A stretch of 18,580 bases of DNA. It comes from Pseudomonadota bacterium. GTDB taxonomy: Bacteria; Pseudomonadota; Gammaproteobacteria; Burkholderiales; Thiobacillaceae. The notes beneath the pieces were generated by a model. That model had not been told where the DNA came from. It worked only from the letters and a program-made list of their open reading frames with translations, and made no database searches. How positions within the stretch are numbered: position 1 is the first letter of the stretch; each line of letters begins with the position of its first letter. Where the stretch lies: positions 1 to 18,580 of the forward strand of contig JAJYXA010000224.1 of assembly GCA_021791235.1 (NCBI GenBank), written 5' to 3'. Positions 6,226-15,096 of this stretch are shown piece by piece. The position numbers were made by a program, and so were the translations under genes.

Positions 6226-9105
6226 ATGACAACAAATATGCTGAAACCCGGTGAAGCCGTTTCCACTCATTCCGTAGCACTGCCGCCGCCGCAGGAAATA
6301 TCGGGCGAAGTGCTGATCGAAAAATATGCCAAGGGCAACGAAGCGAACGTCGCCGAGGTGCGCCTGCGCGTGGCCCGCGCCCTGGCCGCGGTCGAGCCCG
6401 AGGAGCGCCGCGCCCACTGGGAGCGCCAGTTCTATGAAGCGCAGGAGCACGGCTTCGTGCCCGCCGGCCGCATCAACTCCGCCGCCGGCACCGACCTTTG
6501 CGCGACGCTGATCAACTGCTTCGTCCAGCCGGTGGGCGACTCCATCTCCGAGGTGGTCGACGGCCGCCCGGGCATCTACACCGCCTTGCAGCAGGCCGCC
6601 GAAACCATGCGCCGCGGCGGCGGCGTCGGCTACGACTTCTCCTCGATCCGTCCGGTCGGCGCCCACGTCAAGGGCACGCAGTCGCGCGCCTCCGGCCCGG
6701 TCTCCTACATGCGCGTCTTCGACCGCTCCTGCGAGACGGTGGAATCCGCCGGCAGCCGCCGCGGCGCGCAGATGGGCGTGCTGCGCTGCGACCACCCGGA
6801 CATCGAGGAATTCATCCACGCCAAGGACAGCGGCGACCTGACCAACTTCAACATCTCGGTCGGCGTCAGCGACGATTTCATGCGCGCGGTCGAGGATGAC
6901 GGCGAGGTGGAACTGACGCACAAGGCGGTGCCCTCCGCCGACTTCAAGGCTGCCGGCGCCTATCAGCGCGAAGACGGTCTGTGGGTCTATCGCAAGGTGC
7001 GCGCGCGCGAACTGTGGGACCAGATCATGCGCTCGACCTACGACCACGCCGAGCCTGGCATCCTGTTCCTCGACCGCATGAACCGCGACAACAATCTCTA
7101 CTACTGCGAGACCATCGAGGCCACCAACCCCTGCGCCGAGCAGCCGCTGCCGCCTTACGGCTGCTGCTGCCTGGGCTCGATCAACCTGACGCTGTTCGTC
7201 GCCGCGCCCTTCTCGGACCAGGCCTCGTTCGACTACGCCGCCTTCGGCCGGGTGATCGACACCTCGGTGCGCATGTTGGACGACGTGCTCGACGCCACCC
7301 ACTGGCCGCTCGAACAGCAGCAAGCCGAGGCGCAGGCCAAGCGCCGCGTCGGCCTAGGCTTCACCGGCCTGGGCGACGCCCTGATCATGATGGGCAAGCG
7401 CTACGACACGCTTGAAGCGCGCGAAGCCGCGACCAGGATCTCCGAGTTCATGCGCGACCGCGCCTATCTCGCCTCGGTCGAACTGGCCAAGGAGCGCGGC
7501 GCCTTCCCGCTGTTCAACGCCGACATGTATCTGTCCGGCGGCAACTTCGCCTCGCGCCTGCCCGCCGAGGTGAAGGAGCAGATCAGGAAGCACGGCATCC
7601 GCAACTCGCACCTGCTCTCGATCGCGCCGACCGGAACGATCTCGCTGGCCTTCGCCGACAACGCCAGCAACGGCATCGAGCCGCCCTTCTCCTGGATGTA
7701 TACGCGCAAGAAGCGGATGGCCGACGGCACCTTCAAGGAATACGCGGTCGAGGACTACGCCTGGCGCTACTACAAGTTCCAGGGCGGCGACACTTCGAAG
7801 CTGCCCGACTACTTCGTCACCGCCCTGGACATCTCGGCGCAGGCGCACAAGGACATGGTCGCCGCGGTGGCGCCCTATATCGACACCTCGATCTCGAAGA
7901 CGGTGAATGTGCCCGAGGATTATCCCTACGCCGACTTCGAGGATCTCTACATGGCGGCCTGGAAGGCCGGCCTGAAGGGCCTGGCCACCTACCGGCCGAA
8001 CGCCGTGCTGGGCTCGGTGCTCTCGGTCGAATCCGCGGAGAAGAAGAAACCCCAGGACGTGGTCATCTCCGACGCCAACCGCCGCCTGTCGATCGGCACG
8101 CTGCCGGCGCCGGTGCTGGCCAGCCTGCGCTGGCCCGGCCGGCCGCGGATGCGCGAGGGCAACGAGGCCTGGACCTACATGATCGAGACTCCGCACGGCG
8201 AGTTCGCGCTGTTCGTCGGCCACATCGCCAACGGCAAGTCGGTGCCCTTCGAGGTCTGGGTCAATGGCTCGGAGCAGCCGCGCGGCTTGGGCGCCGTGGC
8301 CAAGACGCTGTCGATGGACATGCGCGCCAACGACCGCGGCTGGCTCAAGCTGAAGCTCGACATGCTGGCCAGAACGATCGGCGACAAGCCCTTCGACATG
8401 GCCTTCCCGCCGCACGGCGAACACAAGCTGGTGCCCGGCGTCGTCTCGGCCATGGCGCAGGTGATCAGCTACCGCTGCGAACAACTGGGCGCCTTCGAGG
8501 GCGACGGCCCGACGCCGGTGCTCGACACCATGTTCAGCCGCGACGAGCCGAAGACCGGCACCGACGGCACGCTGTCGTGGACGGTGGACATCGTAAACCC
8601 CGCCGCCGGCGAGGAGTTGGTGCTCGGCCTGAAGGAAATCACCCTGCCGGAGATGGCCGGCGTGCCCGGCGTCACGCGCCCCTACTCGATGTGGCTGTCG
8701 GGCAACTACCCGCGCGCGCTGGACGGCCTCTCGCGCATCCTCTCGCTCGACATGCGCGTGATGGACCCGGCCTGGATCGGCATGAAGTTGCGCAAGCTCT
8801 TGAACTACCCGGAGCCGCTGGGCGACTTCATGGCCTTCGTCCCGGGCACGCGCCGCCAGCAAAACTGGCCTTCGACCGTGGCCTACCTCGCGCGGCTGAT
8901 CATCCACCGCTACGCCATGCTCGGCATCCTCGACGAGAACGGCTACCCGACGCGCGAGATGGGCATCCTCGAGACGCCGCGCGAAGCCGGCGCGCCCCGG
9001 GTGATGCAGGGCGCGCTGTGCAGCGAGTGCGGCAACTTCACGGTGATCCGCAAGGACGGCTGCGACTTCTGCAGCGCCTGCGGCGCGGTCGGCAGTTGCG
9101 GCTGA
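6226..9105 (+). CDS. nrdJ: Class II adenosylcobalamin-dependent ribonucleotide reductase
   Basis: A 959-residue vitamin B12-dependent reductase that makes deoxyribonucleotides without oxygen or a separate radical subunit. The barrel carries LINCFVQP (Cys98) and [18 protein letters not shown], in which Asn301, Cys303 and Glu305 match the catalytic N-x-C-x-E of class II enzymes; by that alignment Cys303 carries the thiyl radical and Cys98/Cys314 are the redox pair. Residues about 640-905 hold two copies of a TSCPD-like unit. The C-terminus is a cysteine-rich ribbon (Cys932, 935, 946, 949, 952, 958) that probably re-reduces the active site. The ATG at 6226 is preferred (GGGAAAAAA upstream) over an in-frame ATG at 6166, because the latter lacks a Shine-Dalgarno and lies at the edge of a palindrome. 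An NrdR box upstream points to dATP-linked repression. Confidence 0.95.
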   Translation: MTTNMLKPGEAVSTHSVALPPPQEISGEVLIEKYAKGNEANVAEVRLRVARALAAVEPEERRAHWERQFYEAQEHGFVPAGRINSAAGTDLCATLINCFVQPVGDSISEVVDGRPGIYTALQQAAETMRRGGGVGYDFSSIRPVGAHVKGTQSRASGPVSYMRVFDRSCETVESAGSRRGAQMGVLRCDHPDIEEFIHAKDSGDLTNFNISVGVSDDFMRAVEDDGEVELTHKAVPSADFKAAGAYQREDGLWVYRKVRARELWDQIMRSTYDHAEPGILFLDRMNRDNNLYYCETIEATNPCAEQPLPPYGCCCLGSINLTLFVAAPFSDQASFDYAAFGRVIDTSVRMLDDVLDATHWPLEQQQAEAQAKRRVGLGFTGLGDALIMMGKRYDTLEAREAATRISEFMRDRAYLASVELAKERGAFPLFNADMYLSGGNFASRLPAEVKEQIRKHGIRNSHLLSIAPTGTISLAFADNASNGIEPPFSWMYTRKKRMADGTFKEYAVEDYAWRYYKFQGGDTSKLPDYFVTALDISAQAHKDMVAAVAPYIDTSISKTVNVPEDYPYADFEDLYMAAWKAGLKGLATYRPNAVLGSVLSVESAEKKKPQDVVISDANRRLSIGTLPAPVLASLRWPGRPRMREGNEAWTYMIETPHGEFALFVGHIANGKSVPFEVWVNGSEQPRGLGAVAKTLSMDMRANDRGWLKLKLDMLARTIGDKPFDMAFPPHGEHKLVPGVVSAMAQVISYRCEQLGAFEGDGPTPVLDTMFSRDEPKTGTDGTLSWTVDIVNPAAGEELVLGLKEITLPEMAGVPGVTRPYSMWLSGNYPRALDGLSRILSLDMRVMDPAWIGMKLRKLLNYPEPLGDFMAFVPGTRRQQNWPSTVAYLARLIIHRYAMLGILDENGYPTREMGILETPREAGAPRVMQGALCSECGNFTVIRKDGCDFCSACGAVGSCG

Positions 9106-9160
9106 GCTTGCGGGCGGGCCGGCGACATCCGCGTAGCGGCGCTCGTTGCGCCGATGAAGC

Positions 9161-11314
9161 GTGGAGCTGCTGAACGCACTGGCGCATCACCGGGCGGGGC
9201 GCATCGGGGAAGCGACGCAGATCTATGCCCGGATCCTGCAGGCCGAGCCCGACCATGCCGATGCGCTGCACCTCATGGGCAATGCCGCCGCGCAACTGGG
9301 CGACGTCGATTTGTCGATCGCGCTGATCTCGCGGGCGTGCGGACTGGCTCCGAAAAACACCGCCTACCTGTCCTCCCTGGGGCTGGCGTATCGCGTCAAG
9401 CGGCAATTCGATCTGGCCCTCGGCTGTTACGCCAGAATCCTGGAGCTCGAACCGGACTCCGCCTCGGCCCATTTCAACCGGGGCAACACCCTGCAGAGCC
9501 TGGGCCGCCTGCCCGATGCCGCGGAAAGTTTCGCCCGGGCGCTGGAACTCAATCCCGATTTTTTCGAGGCGCACTACAACCTGGCGAACATCCGCAAGTC
9601 GTCAGGCGAACACCTGGCGGCCATCGACCATTACCGGATCGCGGTGCGCCTGAAGCCCGATTTCGCCGATGCCCACCACAACCTGGGCAGCGCCCTGCAG
9701 GCATTGGGCCGGATGGATGAAGCCCTGGCCAGTTACCGGCGGGCATTGGCGGCCGACCTGCCCGAGACGCACAACAACATCGGCAACATCCATTTCGCCC
9801 GGGGCGAGCTCGAGCCGGCGCTCTCGTGCTACCGCCAGGCCCTGGCGCTGCAGCCCGACTATCCGGAAGCCCACAACAATCTGGGGGCGACGCTGCGCAA
9901 ACTGGGGAGACCGACGGAGGCCGCCGCGGCTTTTCGCGTAGCCATACGGCTGCTGCCCGAATACGCCGTCGCGCACCTCAACCTGGGCGATCTGCTGATC
10001 GACGGCGAGCGGACGGATGAAGCGGTGCGCCACTACGAACTGGCCATCGCCGCGGCACCGGAACTGGCGGCGGCGCATTTCAGCCTCGGCGTCGCCCGCA
10101 ACCGGCAGGGCGATCCGCAGTCGGCCTACCGCTGCTTCGAGCGGACGGTCGCGCTCGATCCCGGTCACCTCGATGCGCTCTACAATCTCGGCGTCATCGA
10201 CGGCCGCCTGCTGCGCACCGCCGAGGCGGAACGCTGCTACCTGCGGGTGCTCGAGCGGGAGCCCCGCTATGTCAGCGCGCACATCAACCTGTCCGCCATC
10301 CTGATGGAGGATGGCCGCAGGGACGAGGCGCAGCGGCACATCGACCTCGCCTATTCCACCTGCAACCTGTTCGAGAAGCGTGCGCCGGCGGCGCGCAGAA
10401 CGGTATTGCTGCTGCTCGATGCCGGCAAGGGCAATCTCAACCTCACCCATCTGTTCAGCGACAAGACCAACAGCCTCATCGACTGGATGATCGAATACGC
10501 CGCCGACGATCAATTCGGCAAATTGCCGGAGCATGACCTGGTCTTCAACGCCATGGGCGACCCCGATCAGACCGGAAACACCTCGGGGCCGGTCGGCCGA
10601 TTCCTGCCGGTCTGCCAAAAGCCGCTGCTCAACCATCCGGACCAGGTGGCGCGCACCGCCCGGCACAAGCTGCCGGCCCTGCTCGACGGCATAGACGGCC
10701 TGCAGGTCCCCGCGGTAGGGCGATACCCGGACGGGGAGAGCTGGGATGAGTCGGTCGTCAAGCAGTTGCCGCTCTTGATCAGGCCGGTGCATACCCACGG
10801 CGGCATCGGCATGACGCTGGTGGCGGACGAGGCAGCGCTGGCGCAATTCAGGGCGACCCAGGACGGCCCCGTTTATGTCGCACGCTTCTTCGATTACCGC
10901 TCCGCGGATTCCTGGTTTCGCAAGTACCGGATGATCTTCATCGACCGCCGACCGTTTCCCTATCACCTGGCGATCTCGCAGAACTGGATGGTCCATTACT
11001 ACACGGCGGAGATGGAGCCCTTCCCCTGGAAGCTGGCGGAGGAGCAGGCCTTTCTGCGGGATCCGGAGGCGGTCCTGGGCGCGGCCGGCATGCGCGCCAT
11101 CGAGACCCTCGGCGCGCGCATGGATCTCGAATATGCGGGCGTCGATTTCACGATCATGCCGGATGGGCGGCTGCTGGTGTTCGAGGCGAACCCCACGATG
11201 CTGGTGCATCCGGAAAAAGCTTCCGGACCGCTGGAACACAAGAACCTCCACGTACGGCGAATATTCGACGCGTTCGAGAATCTGCTGGATCGCCGCCAGC
11301 ATCCCTCCCCATGA
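9161..11314 (+). CDS. TPR-repeat protein with C-terminal ATP-grasp-like domain (copy 1)
   Basis: A 717-residue cytoplasmic protein with no signal peptide. Residues 1 to about 400 are twelve TPR units of about 34 residues (for example AHYNLANIRKSSGEHLAAI); unit 6 is about three residues short (RRALAADLPETHNN). From about residue 412 (RTVLLLLDAGKGNLN) an ATP-grasp-like region follows: ARTARHKLPALL, a glycine loop RPVHTHGGIGM (Arg541 onward), RKYRMIFIDRRPFPYHLAIS and the metal-binding end AGVDF...VFEANPTM (Glu675, Asn677). ATP-grasp enzymes usually form amide or peptide-type bonds through an acyl phosphate; the substrate here is unknown. Start is GTG, since an in-frame stop at 9155 excludes anything earlier and the first ATG comes far into the repeats; the Shine-Dalgarno is weak. 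It lies 55 bases after nrdJ and overlaps copy 2 by ATGA. Confidence 0.8.
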   Translation: MELLNALAHHRAGRIGEATQIYARILQAEPDHADALHLMGNAAAQLGDVDLSIALISRACGLAPKNTAYLSSLGLAYRVKRQFDLALGCYARILELEPDSASAHFNRGNTLQSLGRLPDAAESFARALELNPDFFEAHYNLANIRKSSGEHLAAIDHYRIAVRLKPDFADAHHNLGSALQALGRMDEALASYRRALAADLPETHNNIGNIHFARGELEPALSCYRQALALQPDYPEAHNNLGATLRKLGRPTEAAAAFRVAIRLLPEYAVAHLNLGDLLIDGERTDEAVRHYELAIAAAPELAAAHFSLGVARNRQGDPQSAYRCFERTVALDPGHLDALYNLGVIDGRLLRTAEAERCYLRVLEREPRYVSAHINLSAILMEDGRRDEAQRHIDLAYSTCNLFEKRAPAARRTVLLLLDAGKGNLNLTHLFSDKTNSLIDWMIEYAADDQFGKLPEHDLVFNAMGDPDQTGNTSGPVGRFLPVCQKPLLNHPDQVARTARHKLPALLDGIDGLQVPAVGRYPDGESWDESVVKQLPLLIRPVHTHGGIGMTLVADEAALAQFRATQDGPVYVARFFDYRSADSWFRKYRMIFIDRRPFPYHLAISQNWMVHYYTAEMEPFPWKLAEEQAFLRDPEAVLGAAGMRAIETLGARMDLEYAGVDFTIMPDGRLLVFEANPTMLVHPEKASGPLEHKNLHVRRIFDAFENLLDRRQHPSP

Positions 11315-12774
11315 CTTTTCAGAGCGCACTCCAGCACCACCAGGCCGGACGCCTGCTCCAGGCAGAGGCGCTGTATCGGCAAATTCTCCGGGACGATCCC
11401 GGGCACATCCAGGCCCACAACAATCTCGGCGCAGCGCTGATGGCGCAGGGAAGGCTGGCCGAAGCGGTGGCAAGCTTCGAGCGGGCGCTGGCGCTGGCGC
11501 CGCATTACGCCGAGGCGCACAACAATCTGGGCGTCGCCCTCAAGAGACAAAAGCGCCTGGACGAGGCGATCGCCTGCTATCAACGGGCGCTCGCGATCAC
11601 CCCCGGCTACGCCAAGGCCATGCTGAATCTCGGCTCCGCCTATCTCCTGAAGAAGGATTATGCGCAGGCATTGCAATGGAGTCAGGCATCGCTCGCCGTC
11701 GATCCGGATCAGGTGGAGGCCAATCAGAACGTCGCGGCGATCATGCTCGAAGCCGGACATCTCGACGAAGCGCAGCAGTACCGAGACCGCGCCTACCGCC
11801 GGCAGGCGATCTTCATCGACGTTGCGCCCAGCCGCAAGAGAACCGTGCTGTTGCTGTGGGCGGCGGCAAAGGGCAACGTGCCCATTGAATTCCTGTTCCC
11901 GGCGCAAACCCATACCCTGATCACCTGGATGGTGGAATACGCCACGGAAGCGCAGGCGCGCTCGCTGCCGGACTACGATCTGGTGTTCAACGCCATCGGC
12001 GACGAGGACGTGACCGGCCCCACCCGCGCGCCGGTCGCCAATTTCCTGCGCCGCTGCGACAAACCCGTGCTCAATCTTCCCGCCGCGGTCACGCGCACCG
12101 CGCGCCACCGGATTCCGTCCCTGTTCGCTTCGCTCGACCACGTGCTGGCGCCCGCGACGGTGCGGCTCGCTCCCGGCGAGTTCAAGGAGCGGTTGCTGGC
12201 GCAGCCGGGGATCGGGCTGCCGGTCCTGGTCCGGCCCAGCGGATCACACGGCGGGGACCACCTGATCAGACTCGAATCGGCGGACCAGTTGGCCGATCTC
12301 GTCACCTGGAACGCCGACTGCTACTACGCCACCAATTACCACGACTATCGCTCGGACGATGGCCAGTACCGCAAGTACCGGATGGTGTTCATCGACCGGC
12401 GGCCTTATCCCTATCATCTGGCCATCGGCAGCCACTGGATGGTTCATTACGAAACCGCCGGCATGCTCGACGAACCCTGGAAGAGAGACGAGGAGGCATC
12501 GTTCCTGGAGGATCCCGGCGGGGCGATCGGAACGCGGGCCATGGCTGCGGTCGAAGCCATCGGGCGCCTGCTCGACCTGGACTATGCCGGCATCGATTTC
12601 TCCTTCCTGCCGGATGGGCGCTTGCTGGTGTTCGAGGCCAACGCCACGATGCTGGTCCATCCGGAACAGGAGGACGGCGTCCTCCGCTTCAAGAATCCCT
12701 ACGTGCAGCGCATCTTCGACGCGTTCGAGAACTTGTTGGTCCGCCGTACTACGGCTACGCCCGGACCGGTTTGA
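11311..12774 (+). CDS. TPR-repeat protein with C-terminal ATP-grasp-like domain (copy 2)
   Basis: A 487-residue paralogue of the preceding gene. It has five TPR units (residues 1 to about 165, for example AHNNLGVALKRQKRLDEAI) and then the same ATP-grasp-like region from about residue 177 (RTVLLLWAAAKGN). Shared blocks include DLVFNAIGD, TRTARHRIPSL, RKYRMVFIDRRPYPYHLAI, WMVHYETAGM, LDLDYAGIDFSFLPDGRLLV and RIFDAFENLL. The metal-binding E-x-N is kept (Glu442, Asn444), but the glycine loop reads RPSGSHGGDHLI (Arg308 onward) where copy 1 has HGGIGM. The ATG overlaps the copy 1 stop by four bases (ATGA) and has no clear Shine-Dalgarno, so it is probably translated by coupling. It ends 13 bases from the convergent isomerase gene. 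The two genes look like a tandem duplication followed by gain or loss of TPR units. Confidence 0.8.
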   Translation: MTFQSALQHHQAGRLLQAEALYRQILRDDPGHIQAHNNLGAALMAQGRLAEAVASFERALALAPHYAEAHNNLGVALKRQKRLDEAIACYQRALAITPGYAKAMLNLGSAYLLKKDYAQALQWSQASLAVDPDQVEANQNVAAIMLEAGHLDEAQQYRDRAYRRQAIFIDVAPSRKRTVLLLWAAAKGNVPIEFLFPAQTHTLITWMVEYATEAQARSLPDYDLVFNAIGDEDVTGPTRAPVANFLRRCDKPVLNLPAAVTRTARHRIPSLFASLDHVLAPATVRLAPGEFKERLLAQPGIGLPVLVRPSGSHGGDHLIRLESADQLADLVTWNADCYYATNYHDYRSDDGQYRKYRMVFIDRRPYPYHLAIGSHWMVHYETAGMLDEPWKRDEEASFLEDPGGAIGTRAMAAVEAIGRLLDLDYAGIDFSFLPDGRLLVFEANATMLVHPEQEDGVLRFKNPYVQRIFDAFENLLVRRTTATPGPV

Positions 12775-12787
12775 GCGGAACGCGGAC

Positions 12788-13393
12788 TCAGCCGCCGGCC
12801 AATGCCCGGTCGACGAAATCCAGCCGATCCTGGCCCCAGTAGCCCTCGCCATCGACCCGATACCAGGGCGCGCCGAAAACTTCCGCCGCGATCGCCTCGT
12901 CGGTGTTGCGCTCGTAGCGTTCCTGGATGGCGGCGCCCTGCGCTTGCCGCAGCAGGCTGCCGCCGTCGTAGCCGCGCGCCGCGGCGATGGCGGCCAGGGT
13001 ATCGGGGTCCGCGATATTCCTGTCCTCGACCCATACACCGCGCATGATCGCGCCGGCGAGTTCCAGTGCCGCCTGGGTCCCGCGTTCGAGTTGTCCGGCA
13101 ATGATCAGCCTGGCGGCGGCATCGGGCACGACGGGAAAGAATTTCGGCTGCAGCTTGAGGGGAATCCCGAGGTGCCGGCTCCAGCGCGCCAGTTCCAGCA
13201 GGCGATAAGCCTGCCGTTGCGGCGCACGCTTGGGCAGCGGCAGGCCGCCAGAAACGCTGAAGATCCGGCCGAAATCGCAGGGCTTGACGATGATCTCCGC
13301 GCCGTGGCGCGAGGCGATGGCGCAGAAGCGCTCGTGCCCGAGATAGGCATAGGGCGATTGCGCTGCAAAGTAGTACTCGCAAACCTTGGTCAT
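12788..13393 (-). CDS. 2-hydroxychromene-2-carboxylate isomerase family protein (DsbA fold)
   Basis: A 201-residue protein of the DsbA/kappa-class glutathione transferase fold, best matched to the HCCA isomerases, which use glutathione to interconvert a hydroxychromene carboxylate and its open-chain form in naphthalene-type degradation. The N-terminal CEYYFAAQSPYAYLGHERF has the S-P-Y-A-Y-L active-site segment with serine in place of the DsbA cysteine. KPCDFGRIFSVSGGLPLPKR and the C-terminal EVFGAPWYRVDGEGYWGQDRL (the V-F-G-x-P-x-Y-x-V block) are also typical. No aromatic degradation genes are nearby, so the true substrate is open. ATG 13393 is preferred over GTG 13396, because GGAG lies six bases before the ATG. 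A TAGAAT -10 candidate lies at 13468-13463. Confidence 0.87.
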   Translation of the reverse strand: MTKVCEYYFAAQSPYAYLGHERFCAIASRHGAEIIVKPCDFGRIFSVSGGLPLPKRAPQRQAYRLLELARWSRHLGIPLKLQPKFFPVVPDAAARLIIAGQLERGTQAALELAGAIMRGVWVEDRNIADPDTLAAIAAARGYDGGSLLRQAQGAAIQERYERNTDEAIAAEVFGAPWYRVDGEGYWGQDRLDFVDRALAGG

Positions 13394-13552
13394 CACAGAC
13401 TCCGAATGGGCATTTCGATGATATCGGTGATGGGCGGGTCGCCCTTCGGCACCGGAGTGTCGATTCTAAGCGAAACCCGTGGCCCGATGAGCAGGCGCTT
13501 TGATTCCCGCCGCCCGGCGCGGCCTGGTCGGCGGGTTCGTCGGTCGAATTCT

Positions 13553-13561
13553 TGGTATGAT
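13553..13561 (+). promoter_or_regulatory. Candidate extended -10 promoter for lysC
   Basis: TGGTATGAT (13553-13561) is an extended -10 (TG-N-TATGAT) about 87 bases before the lysC ATG. No clear -35 is seen at 17 bases, which an extended -10 can tolerate. The 251-base gap between the isomerase and lysC starts otherwise holds the minus-strand TAGAAT at 13468-13463 and no further gene that can be supported. Confidence 0.4.
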
Positions 13562-13647
13562 TCGGCCTGCATCGCGGCTGGTCCGGCCCGCTCTGGTGGC
13601 GCCGGCCGGCGCGTTCTTTCCACCCTCTCCAGAGACTCAGCGAAGAA

Positions 13648-14889
13648 ATGGCATTGATCGTTCAGAAATACGGCGGTACCTCCGTCGGCTCGCCCGAGCG
13701 CATCAAGAACGTCGCCCGGCGCGTCGCCCGGTGGCACAGGCAGGGGCATCAACTGGTGGTGGTCGTCTCCGCGATGAGCGGCGAGACCAACCGGCTGATC
13801 GCGCTGGCGAAGGAAATCCAGGCCAGCCCCGACCCGCGCGAACTCGACGTCGTGATGGCGACCGGCGAGCAGGTCACCATCGGCCTGCTCGCCATGGCGC
13901 TGAAGGAGGTCGGGCTGTCGGCCAGGAGCTACACCGGCGCCCAGGTGAGGATCCGCACCGACAACGCATACACCAAGGCGCGCATCCTCGGCATCGACGA
14001 GCAGGCGATGCGCGCGGATCTCGACAACGGCACCATCGTCATCGTCGCCGGCTTCCAGGGCGTCGATCAGGACGGCAATCTCACCACGCTCGGCCGCGGC
14101 GGCTCCGACACCACGGGCGTGGCACTGGCGGCCGCGCTCAAAGCCGACGAATGTCAGATCTACACCGACGTCGACGGCGTCTACACCACCGACCCGCGCA
14201 TCGTGCCGGAAGCGCGCCGGCTCGATACCGTCACCTTCGAGGAAATGCTGGAGATGGCGAGTCTCGGCTCGAAGGTGCTGCAGATCCGTTCGGTGGAATT
14301 CGCCGGCAAATACAAGGTCAAGCTGCGCGTGCTCTCCAGCCTCGGCGACCCCGATGAGCTTGAGGGTCCGGGCACGCTGATTACATTCGAGGAGGCATCC
14401 CCCATGGAACAACCGATCATCTCCGGCATCGCCTTCAACCGCGACGAAGCCAAACTCACCGTGCTCGGCGTGCCCGACCGCCCCGGCATCGCCTACCAGA
14501 TTCTGGGGCCGATCGCCGAAGCCAACATCGACGTCGACATGATCATCCAGAACGTCGGTCACGACGGCACCACCGACTTTTCCTTCACCGTCAATCGCAG
14601 CGACTACGCACGGGCGCTGGCCATTCTGGAACAGGTCAAGCAGCACGTCACCGCCCGCGCCATCGCCGGCGACAACAAGATCTGCAAGGTGTCCGCGGTC
14701 GGCGTCGGCATGCGCTCGCATCCGGGCATCGCCAGCAAGACCTTTCGCACGCTCGCGGAAGAAGGCATCAACATCCAGATGATCTCGACCTCCGAGATCA
14801 AGATATCGGTGGTGGTCGACGAGAAATATCTCGAACTCGCCGTTCGCGTGCTGCACAAGGCGTTCGATCTGGACAAGGCCAGCGCCTGA
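13648..14889 (+). CDS. lysC: Aspartate kinase
   Basis: A 413-residue aspartokinase, the first enzyme of lysine, threonine, methionine and diaminopimelate synthesis, converting aspartate to 4-phosphoaspartate. The kinase domain has VQKYGGTSVGS (residues 5-15), SAMSGETNRL (41-50), ATGEQVT, TLGRGGSDTT and the YTDVDGVYTTDPR nucleotide-binding segment. Two ACT domains follow (about 265-413; LTVLGVPDRPGIAYQI and VGVGMRSHPGIASKTF), the usual site of feedback inhibition by lysine and threonine. The length fits the single-function family rather than the ThrA-type fusion. The Shine-Dalgarno (GAAGAA) is weak. An internal in-frame start at 14404 is listed separately. The tRNA-Ser gene begins 53 bases downstream with its own promoter. 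Confidence 0.96.
   Translation: MALIVQKYGGTSVGSPERIKNVARRVARWHRQGHQLVVVVSAMSGETNRLIALAKEIQASPDPRELDVVMATGEQVTIGLLAMALKEVGLSARSYTGAQVRIRTDNAYTKARILGIDEQAMRADLDNGTIVIVAGFQGVDQDGNLTTLGRGGSDTTGVALAAALKADECQIYTDVDGVYTTDPRIVPEARRLDTVTFEEMLEMASLGSKVLQIRSVEFAGKYKVKLRVLSSLGDPDELEGPGTLITFEEASPMEQPIISGIAFNRDEAKLTVLGVPDRPGIAYQILGPIAEANIDVDMIIQNVGHDGTTDFSFTVNRSDYARALAILEQVKQHVTARAIAGDNKICKVSAVGVGMRSHPGIASKTFRTLAEEGINIQMISTSEIKISVVVDEKYLELAVRVLHKAFDLDKASA
14389..14406 (+). promoter_or_regulatory. Internal ribosome binding site and start codon within lysC
   Basis: GAGGAGG (14389-14395) lies eight bases before an in-frame ATG (14404, Met253), and is much stronger than the lysC start site itself. Translation from here would give a 161-residue protein made of little more than the two ACT domains (14404-14889). 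Aspartokinases of Bacillus subtilis and Corynebacterium are known to make such a beta subunit from an internal start, and the position relative to the domains is the same. Confidence 0.6.
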
Positions 14890-14902
14890 ACTGCGGCTTG
14901 AT

Positions 14903-14931
14903 TTGACCCGGGTTGGCGGAGCGGGTAACAT
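14903..14931 (+). promoter_or_regulatory. Promoter of tRNA-Ser
   Basis: TTGACC (14903-14908), a 17-base spacer and TAACAT (14926-14931). Transcription would start near 14938, a few bases before the mature tRNA. Confidence 0.65.
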
Positions 14932-14942
14932 CCCCGCCCTCA

Positions 14943-15035
14943 GGAGACGTGGCCGAGAGGTCGAAGGCACTCCCCTGCTAAGGGAGCATCCGGGCAAAAC
15001 CTGGATCAAGGGTTCGAATCCCTTCGTCTCCGCCA
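14943..15035 (+). tRNA. tRNA-Ser (anticodon GCT)
   Basis: A 93-base tRNA with a long variable arm, as expected for serine. The acceptor strand GGAGACG pairs with CGTCTCC (15025-15031), followed by discriminator G and an encoded CCA. The anticodon stem CTCCC/GGGAG encloses the loop CTGCTAA, with GCT at 14977-14979, reading AGC and AGU. The T-loop GGTTCGAATCC is canonical. Confidence 0.96.
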
Positions 15036-15054
15036 GAGCTTCCTCGACTGGCGC

Positions 15055-15083
15055 TTGAGGAAAATGCAACGTGTCTCTATAAT
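15055..15083 (+). promoter_or_regulatory. Promoter of tRNA-Arg
   Basis: TTGAGG (15055-15060), a 17-base spacer and a perfect TATAAT (15078-15083). The start would be near 15090, seven bases before the mature tRNA. tRNA-Arg therefore probably has its own promoter although tRNA-Ser ends only 61 bases upstream. Confidence 0.75.
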
Positions 15084-15096
15084 GCTTTCGTTTTTT

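Noticed and set aside
9137..9153. CGGCGC-TCGTT-GCGCCG hairpin between nrdJ and the first TPR gene
   Set aside because: A perfect six-base stem but no T-tract, so it is not called a terminator. It may be a weak attenuator or chance in GC-rich DNA.
13393..13410. Six-codon mini-ORF (MPIRSL) ending at the isomerase start as TGATG
   Set aside because: Unlike the leader ORF at 16718 it has no Shine-Dalgarno of its own, so it may be chance.
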